This document shows positions 27,901 to 36,101 of a stretch of DNA of 64,000 bases, in pieces. Numbering within the stretch: position 1 is the stretch's first letter; every line of letters starts with the position of its first letter. The notes under the pieces are model-generated. The model was not told the DNA's origin, ran no database searches, and saw nothing but the letters and a program-made list of their open reading frames with translations. Position numbers and translations under genes: made by a program. Source of the stretch: Bacteroidota bacterium (lineage in GTDB: Bacteria; Bacteroidota; Bacteroidia; Flavobacteriales; Flavobacteriaceae); assembly GCA_018267095.1 (NCBI GenBank), contig JAFDZC010000008.1, positions 114,854 through 178,853 of the forward strand, in the 5' to 3' direction.

Positions 27901-28908
27901 ATGACTACTTCAGATATACAGAAGGTTTCTGAGTTATTAACAGAACCAAAAAAAATTGCGATTATCCCACACCGAAGTCCCGACGGCGATGCTATGGGTT
28001 CCACTTTGGCCATGTATCATTTTTTAAAAAAATGTGGTCATGAGCCGATGGTCATTTCACCCAATGATTTTCCGGAGTTTTTAGCTTGGATGCCCGGAAG
28101 TAATCTGGTTCAAGTGTACGAAAACAATCGCGATCAGGTAGCTAAAATATTGCATCAGGCTGAATTGATTTTTACCCTTGATTTCAATGCTTTACACAGA
28201 ACCGGCGAAATGGAAAAAGTGCTTAGTCAACTCAAAGCTCCGTTTGTGATGATTGACCATCACCAAAGCCCAGATAGTTATGCGGAGGTGACTTATTCGG
28301 ACACGCAATATGGCTCTACTTGTGAGATGATTTACAACTTTATCAATTACTTGGGCAAAAAAGATTTGCTGGATAAAACCATTGCCACCTGCATTTACAC
28401 TGGAATTTTAACTGATTCAGGTTCATTTAGATTTCCAAAAACCACCGGAGACACCCATAGAATTGTTGCAGATTTGATTGATTTAGGCGTTGACAATACC
28501 GAAATTCCTGCTTTACTTTTTGACAATAATTCTTATGAAAGCAGACAATTGTTGGGCAGAGCCTTGAACAATTTGGTGGTTTTTCCCGAGTATAAAGCAG
28601 CTTACACTTCACTCTCGCAAGCCGAATTGGATGAATTCAAATACGTCAAAGGCGACACCGAAGGTATTGTCAATTATGGACTCAGCATCAAAGGCATACA
28701 ATTGGCCGCAATTTTTATAGAACATAAAGACGAAAATATCATCAAGATTTCTTTGCGTTCACAAGGAAAAATTGATGTAAATCAATTAGCCCGGGAACAC
28801 TTCAACGGCGGCGGTCACATCAATGCGGCCGGAGGAAAATCATCTTTATCTATGGAAAAAACCATCGAAAAATTCAAAAAAGTCATCACCCAAATAAAAC
28901 ATTCATGA
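27901..28908 (+). CDS. nrnA: DHH-family phosphoesterase, NrnA-like (nanoRNase/pAp phosphatase)
   Basis: A 335-residue DHH/DHHA1 protein. Metal-binding motifs: HRSPDGDAMGS, LDFNAL, the DHH signature in MIDHHQSP, and TDSGSFRF. The C-terminal DHHA1 domain has FNGGGHINAAGG. It degrades 2-5 nt RNA oligomers and 3'-phosphoadenosine 5'-phosphate. Its stop overlaps the gldI ATG by 4 bp (ATGA). An nrnA-gldI arrangement is familiar in Flavobacteriaceae. Confidence 0.92.
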   Translation: MTTSDIQKVSELLTEPKKIAIIPHRSPDGDAMGSTLAMYHFLKKCGHEPMVISPNDFPEFLAWMPGSNLVQVYENNRDQVAKILHQAELIFTLDFNALHRTGEMEKVLSQLKAPFVMIDHHQSPDSYAEVTYSDTQYGSTCEMIYNFINYLGKKDLLDKTIATCIYTGILTDSGSFRFPKTTGDTHRIVADLIDLGVDNTEIPALLFDNNSYESRQLLGRALNNLVVFPEYKAAYTSLSQAELDEFKYVKGDTEGIVNYGLSIKGIQLAAIFIEHKDENIIKISLRSQGKIDVNQLAREHFNGGGHINAAGGKSSLSMEKTIEKFKKVITQIKHS

Positions 28909-29486
28909 TTCAGAAAATTCAATATGTAATGTTGGCCGCAGCCACAGCAAGCATTATGAGTTGTTGTTCGCAACAAAACGCACGCAGACCTATATCGCAT
29001 GCATCCGGAACATTTTTAAACGAATCCGTCGAGCGCAACAAAAAACTTATATCGGCTGAAGAATCAAAAATCGATTCCATCATCAAAAGCAATCCTAATC
29101 TACAATATTTAGCTTCAAAAAAAGGGTATTGGTATCGATATGACAAACGCAACAGCCTTGATACATTGCGTCCTAAAAAAGGCGATATTGCACATTACAC
29201 TTATGAGATTAAAGATTTGTCAGGCAATGTAATTTACTCTGAACTCGAATTACGACCACAAAATTATCGCGTGGATCAAGAACAAAAAATCATCCGTGGC
29301 TTACGCGATGGCATCAAACTCATGCGCAAAAACGAAACGGTAACTTTCTTGTTCCCATCCCACATGGGTTATGGTTATCATGGTGATAATCGTCGCATTG
29401 GCCACAACCAACCATTGATGTATACGGTAACCCTAAACTCTTTTGAACCCGAAAATAAACCCGCAACCAAAACTGTAACCGAATAA
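28905..29486 (+). CDS. gldI: Gliding motility lipoprotein GldI (FKBP-type isomerase-like)
   Basis: A 193-residue lipoprotein: signal with lipobox SIMSC, acylated Cys20. Residues about 80-185 form an FKBP-type domain (KKGDIAHYTYEI, IIRGLRDGIKLMRKNETVTFLFPSHMGYG). GldI is one of the Gld lipoproteins needed for gliding in Flavobacterium johnsoniae and may help fold periplasmic T9SS or motility proteins. The second half of the FKBP motif shows HMGYGYHGD with GHNQP in place of the usual VIPPN. Coupled to nrnA; the next PPIase follows after 4 bp. Confidence 0.85.
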   Translation: MIQKIQYVMLAAATASIMSCCSQQNARRPISHASGTFLNESVERNKKLISAEESKIDSIIKSNPNLQYLASKKGYWYRYDKRNSLDTLRPKKGDIAHYTYEIKDLSGNVIYSELELRPQNYRVDQEQKIIRGLRDGIKLMRKNETVTFLFPSHMGYGYHGDNRRIGHNQPLMYTVTLNSFEPENKPATKTVTE

Positions 29487-29490
29487 TTTT

Positions 29491-30612
29491 ATGAAAAAAA
29501 TATTTGTTTTCATTTTTGCACTTACACTTTTCACAGCATGTAAAAACGCAGAAAACAATCTTCCTGACGGACTCTACGCCGAAATTGAAACCAATAAAGG
29601 CAACATCATAACCCAACTTGATTTTGAAAAAACACCGGTAACCGTAGCCAATTTTGTTTGTTTGGCCGAAGGTAAAAACCCATTTGTCGCGCCTCAATTC
29701 AAAGGAAAACCCTTTTATGACGGACTAAAATTTCACCGAGTAATTCCTAATTTTATGATTCAAGGTGGTGACCCAAACGGCGATGGATCGGGCGATGCCG
29801 GTTATATGTTCAAAGATGAAATCAATGAAAATTGCTTCACCGATGGCGGTGTTTTAGCGATGGCCAACTCTGGACCGGCCACCAACAGCTGTCAGTTTTT
29901 TATCACACATACCGCCACGCGTTGGCTCGATGGCCGTCACACTATTTTTGGTCATGTGGTGGAAAATGGCATGGAAACGGTCAACAGCATTGAACCCAAC
30001 GACGAAATTGTCAAGGTGACCATTATCCGTAAAGGAGCGGCTGCCAAGAAGTTTGACGCTGAAAAAGTTTTTGCCAACAACCTTGCTGAAGAGGCCAAAG
30101 CGCGCGAAGAACAAAAAAAGATTGATGCCGAAAATCAACGTCTTTATGAAATTAAATACAAACCGGTGATTGACAAAAAAGTAGCCGAGTTTGCTGCTTT
30201 GCGCAAATCAGCTCAAAAAACAGCTTCGGGTTTGCAATACAAAATTGTATCTGCTGGTTCCGGGAAAAAACCAAAACCAGGCGCTGAAATCTACATCCAT
30301 TATGCCGGATTTTTAGAAAACGGTGATTTATTCGACACCAGCAAAGCCTCGGTAGCAGAACAATTTGGCAAACTTGATTTGGCCCGAGCACAAGCTCAAC
30401 AATACTTACCGATTCCGTTTACTGCCGGAAAAAGAGACGGCATGATTCCGGGATTTATCGAGGGCATCGAAAAATTATCATTTGGCGACAAAGCCATTTT
30501 ATTTATACCTTCACATTTGGGTTACGGCCCACAAGGTGCCGGAGGCGTGATTCCGCCCAATGCCAACTTAATTTTTGAAATCGAGTTGCTTGAAAAAATG
30601 CCTAACCATTAG
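29491..30612 (+). CDS. Dual-family peptidyl-prolyl isomerase (cyclophilin-FKBP fusion), lipoprotein
   Basis: A 373-residue lipoprotein (lipobox FTAC, Cys17). The N-terminal cyclophilin (about 28-190) has the active-site FHRVIPNFMIQGGDP, MANSGPATNSCQFFIT and WLDGRHTIFG. A charged helical linker (about 195-245) follows. The C-terminal FKBP (about 255-371) has IYIHYAGFLENGDLFDTS and GVIPPNANLIFEI. Both catalytic sites look intact. Such cyclophilin-then-FKBP proteins (CFBP) are known from Flavobacterium johnsoniae. It probably accelerates prolyl isomerisation of envelope proteins. It lies 4 bp after gldI and has a paralogue next to it. Confidence 0.92.
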   Translation: MKKIFVFIFALTLFTACKNAENNLPDGLYAEIETNKGNIITQLDFEKTPVTVANFVCLAEGKNPFVAPQFKGKPFYDGLKFHRVIPNFMIQGGDPNGDGSGDAGYMFKDEINENCFTDGGVLAMANSGPATNSCQFFITHTATRWLDGRHTIFGHVVENGMETVNSIEPNDEIVKVTIIRKGAAAKKFDAEKVFANNLAEEAKAREEQKKIDAENQRLYEIKYKPVIDKKVAEFAALRKSAQKTASGLQYKIVSAGSGKKPKPGAEIYIHYAGFLENGDLFDTSKASVAEQFGKLDLARAQAQQYLPIPFTAGKRDGMIPGFIEGIEKLSFGDKAILFIPSHLGYGPQGAGGVIPPNANLIFEIELLEKMPNH

Positions 30613-30641
30613 TTAACACATAAATCAATTATTTAAACACA

Positions 30642-31877
30642 ATGAAAATTAAAATTTTTGCTCTTTTATTTTTGGCGACCTTCAGTATGAATGCCCAAAA
30701 AGGGAAAAAAGCTGCTCCGGCCAAAAAACCGGCTGCATCAGCCAATCAGGCAAAACCTGCCCAAAGTACAGACGGGCTTTTTGTTGAATTTGAAACTGCC
30801 AAAGGAAAAATATTGGTGCGTTTAGAATACCAGAAAGCGCCGATTACAGTAGCTAATTTTGTGGCCTTGGCCGAAGGAAAACACGCCTTTGTTGCAGACG
30901 AAAAACTCAAAGGAAAACCTTTTTATGACGGATTGAAATTTCACCGAGTAATCAAAGATTTTATGATTCAAGGTGGTGATCCTGCCGGTAACGGAAGCGG
31001 TGGTCCGGGTTACAGTTTTAAAGATGAAATTGTTCCTGAATTTGTATTTGATAAAGCCGGAATTTTAGCGATGGCCAATTCAGGGCCGGCTACCAACGGA
31101 AGTCAATTTTTCATCACCCATAAAGATACACCTTGGCTTACCGGAAAACACACCATTTTTGGTTATGTTGTAAGCGGACAAAATGTAGTGGATGCGATTG
31201 CACAAGACGATGTGATGAAAAAAGTAACCATCATCCGTAAAGGAGCTGCTGCCAAAGCATTTGACGCTGTAAAAGTATTCGGTGACTACTATGCCAACAA
31301 AGCGGAAGACGACAAAAAACAAGCGGCTGCTGAAGCCGAAGCCAGAGCTAAAAAAGCAGCCGCAGACGCTGAAGCTAAAAAGGCTTATGATATGAAATAT
31401 GCTCCGGTAAAAGCCGAGAAAGTAAAGCAATTGGCCGAGGTCAGAAAAACCGCAACAAAAACTGCATCGGGTTTAGAGTATGCCGTAATTAAAAAAGGAA
31501 CCGACAAAAAGCCGGCTGAAGGCAGTGATATTTTTATTCATTATGCCGGATATTTAGAAGATGGCTCTTTGTTTGACAGCAGCTATGAAGAGGTCAATAA
31601 AACCTACGGTAAATTTGATGAGAACCGTGCCAAGCAAAACGGTTATGCGCCATTTCCGTTCAAAGCGGGTCGTAAAGATGGATTGATTCCGGGCTTTTTA
31701 GAAGGTGTAAGCAATATGAATATTGGCGATAAAGCGGTATTCTTCATTCCTTCTAACTTAGGTTACGGAGAACGCGGTGCCGGAGGTGTCATCCCGCCGA
31801 ATTCAAACATTATTTTTGAAGTTGAACTTTTTGATGCCATGCCGGGTTCAACTGTTACCACTACTGAAAAGAAATAA
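30642..31877 (+). CDS. Dual-family peptidyl-prolyl isomerase (cyclophilin-FKBP fusion), periplasmic
   Basis: A 411-residue paralogue of the preceding gene with the same order: cyclophilin (about 45-215; FHRVIKDFMIQGGDP, NGSQFFITH, WLTGKHTIFG), an Ala/Lys/Glu-rich helical linker (about 220-265) and FKBP (about 280-405; IFIHYAGYLEDGSLFDSS, GVIPPNSNIIFEV). The signal peptide lacks a lipobox Cys (SMNAQKGKK), so this copy should be soluble while its neighbour is lipidated. A Lys/Pro/Ala-rich spacer follows the cleavage site. It is last in the nrnA operon, ahead of a strong terminator. Confidence 0.92.
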   Translation: MKIKIFALLFLATFSMNAQKGKKAAPAKKPAASANQAKPAQSTDGLFVEFETAKGKILVRLEYQKAPITVANFVALAEGKHAFVADEKLKGKPFYDGLKFHRVIKDFMIQGGDPAGNGSGGPGYSFKDEIVPEFVFDKAGILAMANSGPATNGSQFFITHKDTPWLTGKHTIFGYVVSGQNVVDAIAQDDVMKKVTIIRKGAAAKAFDAVKVFGDYYANKAEDDKKQAAAEAEARAKKAAADAEAKKAYDMKYAPVKAEKVKQLAEVRKTATKTASGLEYAVIKKGTDKKPAEGSDIFIHYAGYLEDGSLFDSSYEEVNKTYGKFDENRAKQNGYAPFPFKAGRKDGLIPGFLEGVSNMNIGDKAVFFIPSNLGYGERGAGGVIPPNSNIIFEVELFDAMPGSTVTTTEKK

Positions 31878-31892
31878 TTACAACTCTGATAA

Positions 31893-31927
31893 AATAAAAA
31901 GCACGGTTTGATACCGTGCTTTTTTTA
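31893..31927. terminator. Bidirectional rho-independent terminator
   Basis: Stem AAAGCACGGT, loop TTGAT, ACCGTGCTTT with a T-run on + and an A-run (T-run on -) on the other side. It ends the PPIase operon and the convergent hypothetical gene. Confidence 0.88.
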
Positions 31928-31937
31928 TGGACTTACT

Positions 31938-32369
31938 TTAGAATTTCCAGTCAAAATCGTCGGCATTTTTAGCTACAACTCCGAGTTCAACTTTAACAAT
32001 TTCATTGTACTCGCTTTGCAAAATGAGCCAATGATCTTCGTTGAAATGGTTCTCGGCTAAATCAAAATCTTCTTGCTCCCAGTTTTTGTATTGCTTGCTT
32101 TGGAGCATTTTTTTGATTTCTTCGACCGTTTTACCAATCACTGGTTGTTGATACAAAACCAAATCCGGATGCGATGAAATAATATAGCCCATTCTAAAAT
32201 CTTCATCTTCATAAAAAGTCAATCTGAGTTTGGGCGAGTTGTAGATGTAAATGATATTCTGATCATCGTCTTCAAACTGTTTGTCAGGCTTTCCTAATAC
32301 TGCCTGAACGTCTTTTTGTTTCATTCCGAACAACAACGGACCAATGCCAAATTTGGGTCTGATTTCCAT
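31938..32369 (-). CDS. Conserved hypothetical protein
   Basis: A 143-residue soluble acidic protein; no signal peptide or helix. The opening FGIGPLLFGMKQKDVQAVLGKPD recalls small proteins with a G-x-x-x-x-G-M-s-x-x-x-v-x-x-x-L-G-x-P pattern (SmpA/BLIP-like fold), where it marks the first helix-turn. Aromatic and acidic residues dominate the C-terminal half. I do not recognise a family. It starts 2 bp after the GNAT gene and ends at the shared terminator, so the two are cotranscribed. Confidence 0.75.
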   Translation of the reverse strand: MEIRPKFGIGPLLFGMKQKDVQAVLGKPDKQFEDDDQNIIYIYNSPKLRLTFYEDEDFRMGYIISSHPDLVLYQQPVIGKTVEEIKKMLQSKQYKNWEQEDFDLAENHFNEDHWLILQSEYNEIVKVELGVVAKNADDFDWKF

Positions 32370-32371
32370 GA

Positions 32372-32983
32372 TTATCTGTTTTTAATTTTTAGTTCTAGGG
32401 CTGATTTTACCCCGCCAAACCATTCATCGCGCAAGATACTCAAAACAATACTGTCGCGGCGGCGATCGCTTTGATAAGTCGGCATATTGCTGCGCAAAAC
32501 TCCATCGACTTGGCAACCAATGCTGCGCATGGCGGCTTTGCTGCGCTCATTGTTGTTGTCAGCTCTGAATTCAACGCGATGCATGCCCAGGGTTTCAAAA
32601 GCATAAGTCAAAAGCAAGAGTTTGCAATTTTTGTTGAGTGAGGTTCCTTGAAAATCTTTTCCGTACCAAGTGTAGCCCAATTGTAAGGTTTTAAAATCGG
32701 GTTGAATATCATAAAACCTGGTAGAACCGGCGTACTGATTGGTTAATTTATCCAAAACCACAAACGGAAATTCGCGCCCGGCAGCTCTGGCATCAAGGGC
32801 TTTTCGGATGTATTTGTCAAGATTTTCTTCACCCGTAGCCGGTTCGAGTGAATACGTCCAAAGCTCCGGTTCGTTGCGTGAAAAGTAGAGCAAATGGTCA
32901 AAATCTGAAAGCTCCAACGGACGTAAGAGAACCGTTTGATTTTCGAGGATTAAATCATGGGGGATCAAAGTTGGTTGTGACAT
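32372..32983 (-). CDS. GNAT family N-acetyltransferase (RimJ/RimL-like)
   Basis: A 203-residue protein of the acetyltransf_3 type: LLRPLELSDFDHLLYF at the N-terminus, GSTRFYDI, LQLGYTWYGKDFQGTSLN (acetyl-CoA pyrophosphate loop) and ALNN-equivalent ADNNNERSKAAMRSIGCQ. RimJ/RimL enzymes acetylate N-termini of ribosomal proteins or small amines; the substrate here is unknown. It lies downstream of purM, with repeat copy B in the 85-bp gap, and is followed closely by a hypothetical gene. Confidence 0.88.
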   Translation of the reverse strand: MSQPTLIPHDLILENQTVLLRPLELSDFDHLLYFSRNEPELWTYSLEPATGEENLDKYIRKALDARAAGREFPFVVLDKLTNQYAGSTRFYDIQPDFKTLQLGYTWYGKDFQGTSLNKNCKLLLLTYAFETLGMHRVEFRADNNNERSKAAMRSIGCQVDGVLRSNMPTYQSDRRRDSIVLSILRDEWFGGVKSALELKIKNR

Positions 32984-32995
32984 GGCGGTTTCTTT

Positions 32996-33059
32996 AGCCC
33001 CGATCGAAACGGCATCCTCACGCGATAGCGGGAGATACAGTGGAGAGCGGGAATTGCTT
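32996..33059 (+). repeat. Dispersed palindromic repeat, copy B
   Basis: Begins TAGCCCCGATCGAAACGG and ends GCGGGAATTGCT, the same ends as copy A. The inner hairpin differs: CTCACGC GATA GCGGGAG with one mismatch. It keeps the family segments GGCATCC and GATACAGTGGA also seen in copy E. It lies between purM (3' end) and the GNAT gene (5' end). Confidence 0.7.
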
Positions 33060-33068
33060 CAAAAAAAA

Positions 33069-34250
33069 TTAAGCGTATTCAAAGGTTCCGTTCGGGCTGT
33101 TGATGGTCAGCTTTTTTTGCGTTGAAGCCACAACTCTACCCACGATTTGCGCAGCAATACCAAAGGATTCTGAAATCGAAATCAAATCGGCAGCGATACT
33201 TTCAGGCACATAGAATTCGAGTCGATGACCGCAATTAAAAACTTGGTACATTTCTTTCCATGAAGTTTGTGATTGCTGCTGAATGAGCGCAAACAACGGC
33301 GGAATGGCAAACAAATGATCTTTGATAATGTGCAGATTTTCAATAAAATGAAGCACTTTGGTCTGACCGCCACCGCTGCAATGCACCATTCCGTGTATAA
33401 CGGTTGGGCTGTATTTTTCGAAGATTTTCTTCACCACCGGCGCATAAGTTCTGGTGGGCGATAAAACAAGTTTTCCGGCATCGAGCGGCGAACCATCAAC
33501 TTTGTCCGTCAATTGCATTTGTCCGGAATAAACCAATGCATCGGGTACCTGCGCATCAAAACTCTCAGGGTATTTTTGCGCCAAACTGTGGTGAAAAACA
33601 TCGTGTCTCGCCGAAGTAAGTCCGTTGCTGCCCATGCCGCCGTTATACTCCTTTTCATAAATAGCCTGACCATACGAAGCCAATCCGACAATGACATCAC
33701 CGGCTTGAATGCGCGCATTGTCAATCACATCAGAGCGTTTCATCCGCGCAGTTACGGTAGAATCAACGATGATGGTGCGCACCAAATCGCCCACATCAGC
33801 CGTTTCGCCACCGGTAGAAAAAATCTCTACACCATAGGTTTTGAGTTCGGCAATGAGTTCTTCGGTTCCGGTAATAATCGCTTGAATGACTTCGCCCGGA
33901 ATCAGGTTTTTGTTGCGTCCAATGGTGGATGAAAGCAAAATTTTATCGGTAGCGCCTACGCACAGTAAATCGTCAATATTCATAATGAGTGCATCTTGAG
34001 CAATGCCTTTCCAAACCGATAAATCACCGGTTTCTTTCCAATACATATAAGCCAAAGATGATTTGGTTCCGGCCCCATCGGCATGCATCACCAAACAATA
34101 ATCTTGGTCACCGGTTAAAGTATCGGGAACAATTTTGCAAAATGCTCTGGGGAATAAACCCTTGTCGAGGTTTTTAATGGCGTTGTGCACATCGTCTTTA
34201 GTAGCTGATACGCCGCGCAAATCATAGCGCTTGGAAGTTTCTGAACTCAT
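33069..34250 (-). CDS. purM: Phosphoribosylformylglycinamidine cyclo-ligase (AIR synthetase)
   Basis: 393 residues from the ATG at 34250; a longer frame would begin upstream of the promoter and inside the neighbour's stop. PurM/ThiL-type ATP-binding protein: MHADGAGTKSSLAY, MNIDDLLCVGA, TGGETADVGDLV and GMVHCSGGGQTK (with the CSGGG loop in place of HITGGG). It is longer than the about 345 residues of E. coli PurM, as in other Bacteroidota. It closes the imidazole ring in purine synthesis. It has a consensus promoter and an AC-rich leader. Confidence 0.92.
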   Translation of the reverse strand: MSSETSKRYDLRGVSATKDDVHNAIKNLDKGLFPRAFCKIVPDTLTGDQDYCLVMHADGAGTKSSLAYMYWKETGDLSVWKGIAQDALIMNIDDLLCVGATDKILLSSTIGRNKNLIPGEVIQAIITGTEELIAELKTYGVEIFSTGGETADVGDLVRTIIVDSTVTARMKRSDVIDNARIQAGDVIVGLASYGQAIYEKEYNGGMGSNGLTSARHDVFHHSLAQKYPESFDAQVPDALVYSGQMQLTDKVDGSPLDAGKLVLSPTRTYAPVVKKIFEKYSPTVIHGMVHCSGGGQTKVLHFIENLHIIKDHLFAIPPLFALIQQQSQTSWKEMYQVFNCGHRLEFYVPESIAADLISISESFGIAAQIVGRVVASTQKKLTINSPNGTFEYA

Positions 34251-34270
34251 GGTTGTGTTGTTGTGTGGCG

Positions 34271-34301
34271 CAAAGATAACCAAGCTTTTGGTGCGGGTCA
34301 A
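34271..34301 (-). promoter_or_regulatory. Promoter of purM
   Basis: On the minus strand: TTG, 20-nt spacer, TATCTTTG, a full consensus match. The TTG overlaps the stop codon of the upstream OmpA-domain gene. The leader contains ACAACAACACA. Confidence 0.68.
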
Positions 34302-35065
34302 TGTTCGAGGATTAAAATTTCAACGCGCCGATTGGCCTCTTCTTCTTGTGTGTTTTTTTCGGGAATCGGATAAATGGGTTTACTGGTTCCGAAGCCTTTG
34401 TAGGACAAGCGCTTCCGACTGATTTTTTGTCGTACCAAATAGTTGTATACCGCTTGTGCCCTGCGCGTAGATAGATCATTGATATCATAAACCAATTGAC
34501 AGCAGATGTGGCCTTGAATTTCAATTTTAAGCGATGGATGTTCTTCGAGCGCGCACAATAAATCTTGCAAAACCGGTAAAGATTGTGGTAAAATGCGCGC
34601 GGTCATGTTGGCAAAATATATGCGTGAGAGTTGAATTTTATCGCCGACCTGTGCTTGGATAATTTGCTCGCTCAATTCAGATATTTTGGGTTTGGTTGGT
34701 TTTTGAATGTAATTGATGATGACTTTGCGATTTTCAGATTGCACTTTTGACTGTGGGAAATCTTCGCCAAAACCTTTGATTTCATAGCCGTGACTGACCG
34801 AAATATTTTTTTCTTTCAGATAATCAAGCACCGTTTTTACTCGTTTGACCGAAAGCGTGTCGTTATAGTGATTGCTGCCTTTCCAATCGCAAAAACCGTA
34901 AATTTTAGACACTTCGATGTTGGGGTTTTCAACCAACCAAGTTTGTAGTTGTGTTTGCGCGGTCGGGTTTAAATCGTAGCGGTCGAAATCAAAATAAAGA
35001 GTCAGCTGCTGGGCATGCAACACCGCTGTGAACAACATCAAACATACGGCGAGCTCTTTTTTCAT
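34298..35065 (-). CDS. Protein with two OmpA-like domains (paralogue 2)
   Basis: A 255-residue exported protein (signal peptide ends near LHAQQ, residue 19). An OmpA-like domain at about 20-120 (LYFDFDRYDLNPTAQTQL, NRKVIINYI) is followed by a second at about 150-255 (IEIQGHICC, DLSTRRAQAVYNYLV, KGFGTSKPIYPIPEKN, NRRVEILIL). The second has Cys-Cys where the usual OmpA motif has Thr-Asp (GHTD). OmpA C-terminal domains bind diaminopimelate of peptidoglycan. It lies 11 bp after a paralogue with the same plan. No beta-barrel is present. Confidence 0.85.
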   Translation of the reverse strand: MKKELAVCLMLFTAVLHAQQLTLYFDFDRYDLNPTAQTQLQTWLVENPNIEVSKIYGFCDWKGSNHYNDTLSVKRVKTVLDYLKEKNISVSHGYEIKGFGEDFPQSKVQSENRKVIINYIQKPTKPKISELSEQIIQAQVGDKIQLSRIYFANMTARILPQSLPVLQDLLCALEEHPSLKIEIQGHICCQLVYDINDLSTRRAQAVYNYLVRQKISRKRLSYKGFGTSKPIYPIPEKNTQEEEANRRVEILILEH

Positions 35066-35076
35066 GGCGACAAAAT

Positions 35077-35970
35077 TTAACGTGAAAGGATTTCAATTTC
35101 TACCCGACGATTGGCGGCGCGTTGGGTTTCGTCTTTTTCGGGGATCGGATAAATGGGCATGCTGCTGCCAAATCCTTTATAGGTAAGCCTTTCAGGATCG
35201 ATGCCTTGACCAACCAAAAAGTTTTTGATGGCTTTAGCGCGTTGCGTAGACAAATCATTTCGGTCGGTTGGCATGCAACACAAATGCCCTTGGATTTGCA
35301 CCTTTAGGGTTGGATTTTTCTGTAAAACCAACAACAATTCATACATTTTTGAGCGAGATTCAGGAACGACAATGAACGTATTGATGACAAAATTCAAGTT
35401 GTCTATTTTGAGTTTTTCACCAGCTTGTGCCTCGCCTAGTTTTTTCATAAAAGTGACATCTAATGTATATTCAGAGCGCGAACCGTCGGGGTTGGTGAAT
35501 TGCATTTTCTCAGGATAATGAACCACTTCGCGCAATTCAGAAACCGGTTCTTTAGGTTTGATACCGAGTATTTCGTTCTCGCGCGTTAAATCTTTTTCGA
35601 GCAAATAAAAAATCGTGACTTTTCGGTTTTGAGCTTTGTTGGTCGATTGGACAAAGTTTTCGCCGAAACTGCGCGTTTTAAAATCATCGCGAATTTTGAT
35701 TCGATTCTTGATCAATTTAAAAATCGATTCAACTCGTTTTTGGGCGAGTGTATCGTTGTAGCCTGAAGTTCCATCTTCATCGGTAAAACCATGGATGGCA
35801 AGAATTTTTCCGGTTTTATTCGAAGTTATCCACTGCTCTAATGATTGAATTTGCGCAGCGTTGAGTTCAAATTTGTTGCTGTCAAAATACACTGAGAAAT
35901 TCTCTTGGGCTATTAACACATGAGTCCAGAAAAGCAAACTAAACAACAGAAAGGTGATTCTTCTTTTCAT
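35077..35970 (-). CDS. Protein with two OmpA-like domains (paralogue 1)
   Basis: A 297-residue exported protein (signal peptide about 1-21, IAQENF). Domain 1 at about 25-125 (VYFDSNKFELNAAQIQSLE, GFTDEDGTSGYNDTLAQKR, NRKVTIFYL); domain 2 at about 190-297 (VQIQGHLCC, NDLSTQRAKAIKNFLVGQG, KGFGSSMPIYPIPEKDE, NRRVEIEIL). It carries the same GH-x-CC change as its neighbour. The region between the domains adds a beta-rich insert (SRSEYTLDV). First gene of the pair, downstream of a 130-bp gap after glnN; the two arose by tandem duplication. Confidence 0.85.
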   Translation of the reverse strand: MKRRITFLLFSLLFWTHVLIAQENFSVYFDSNKFELNAAQIQSLEQWITSNKTGKILAIHGFTDEDGTSGYNDTLAQKRVESIFKLIKNRIKIRDDFKTRSFGENFVQSTNKAQNRKVTIFYLLEKDLTRENEILGIKPKEPVSELREVVHYPEKMQFTNPDGSRSEYTLDVTFMKKLGEAQAGEKLKIDNLNFVINTFIVVPESRSKMYELLLVLQKNPTLKVQIQGHLCCMPTDRNDLSTQRAKAIKNFLVGQGIDPERLTYKGFGSSMPIYPIPEKDETQRAANRRVEIEILSR

Positions 35971-36052
35971 GCGTATAAAACTTATCCATCAAAATTAAAG
36001 AATTAGACAAACTAACTCGTAAATTCTGGTTTAATTATTATAGATTATTTCA

Positions 36053-36090
36053 TAAAAAAATCCCGCCAATTAAGCGGGATCTTTTTTCTA
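36053..36090 (-). terminator. Rho-independent terminator of glnN
   Basis: Read on the minus strand: ATCCCGC, loop TTAATTG, GCGGGAT, T-run. It lies just past the glnN stop. The remaining 80 bp to the OmpA gene probably hold that gene's promoter, though no consensus match stands out. Confidence 0.85.
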
Positions 36091-36101
36091 ATTCAAAATT
36101 A

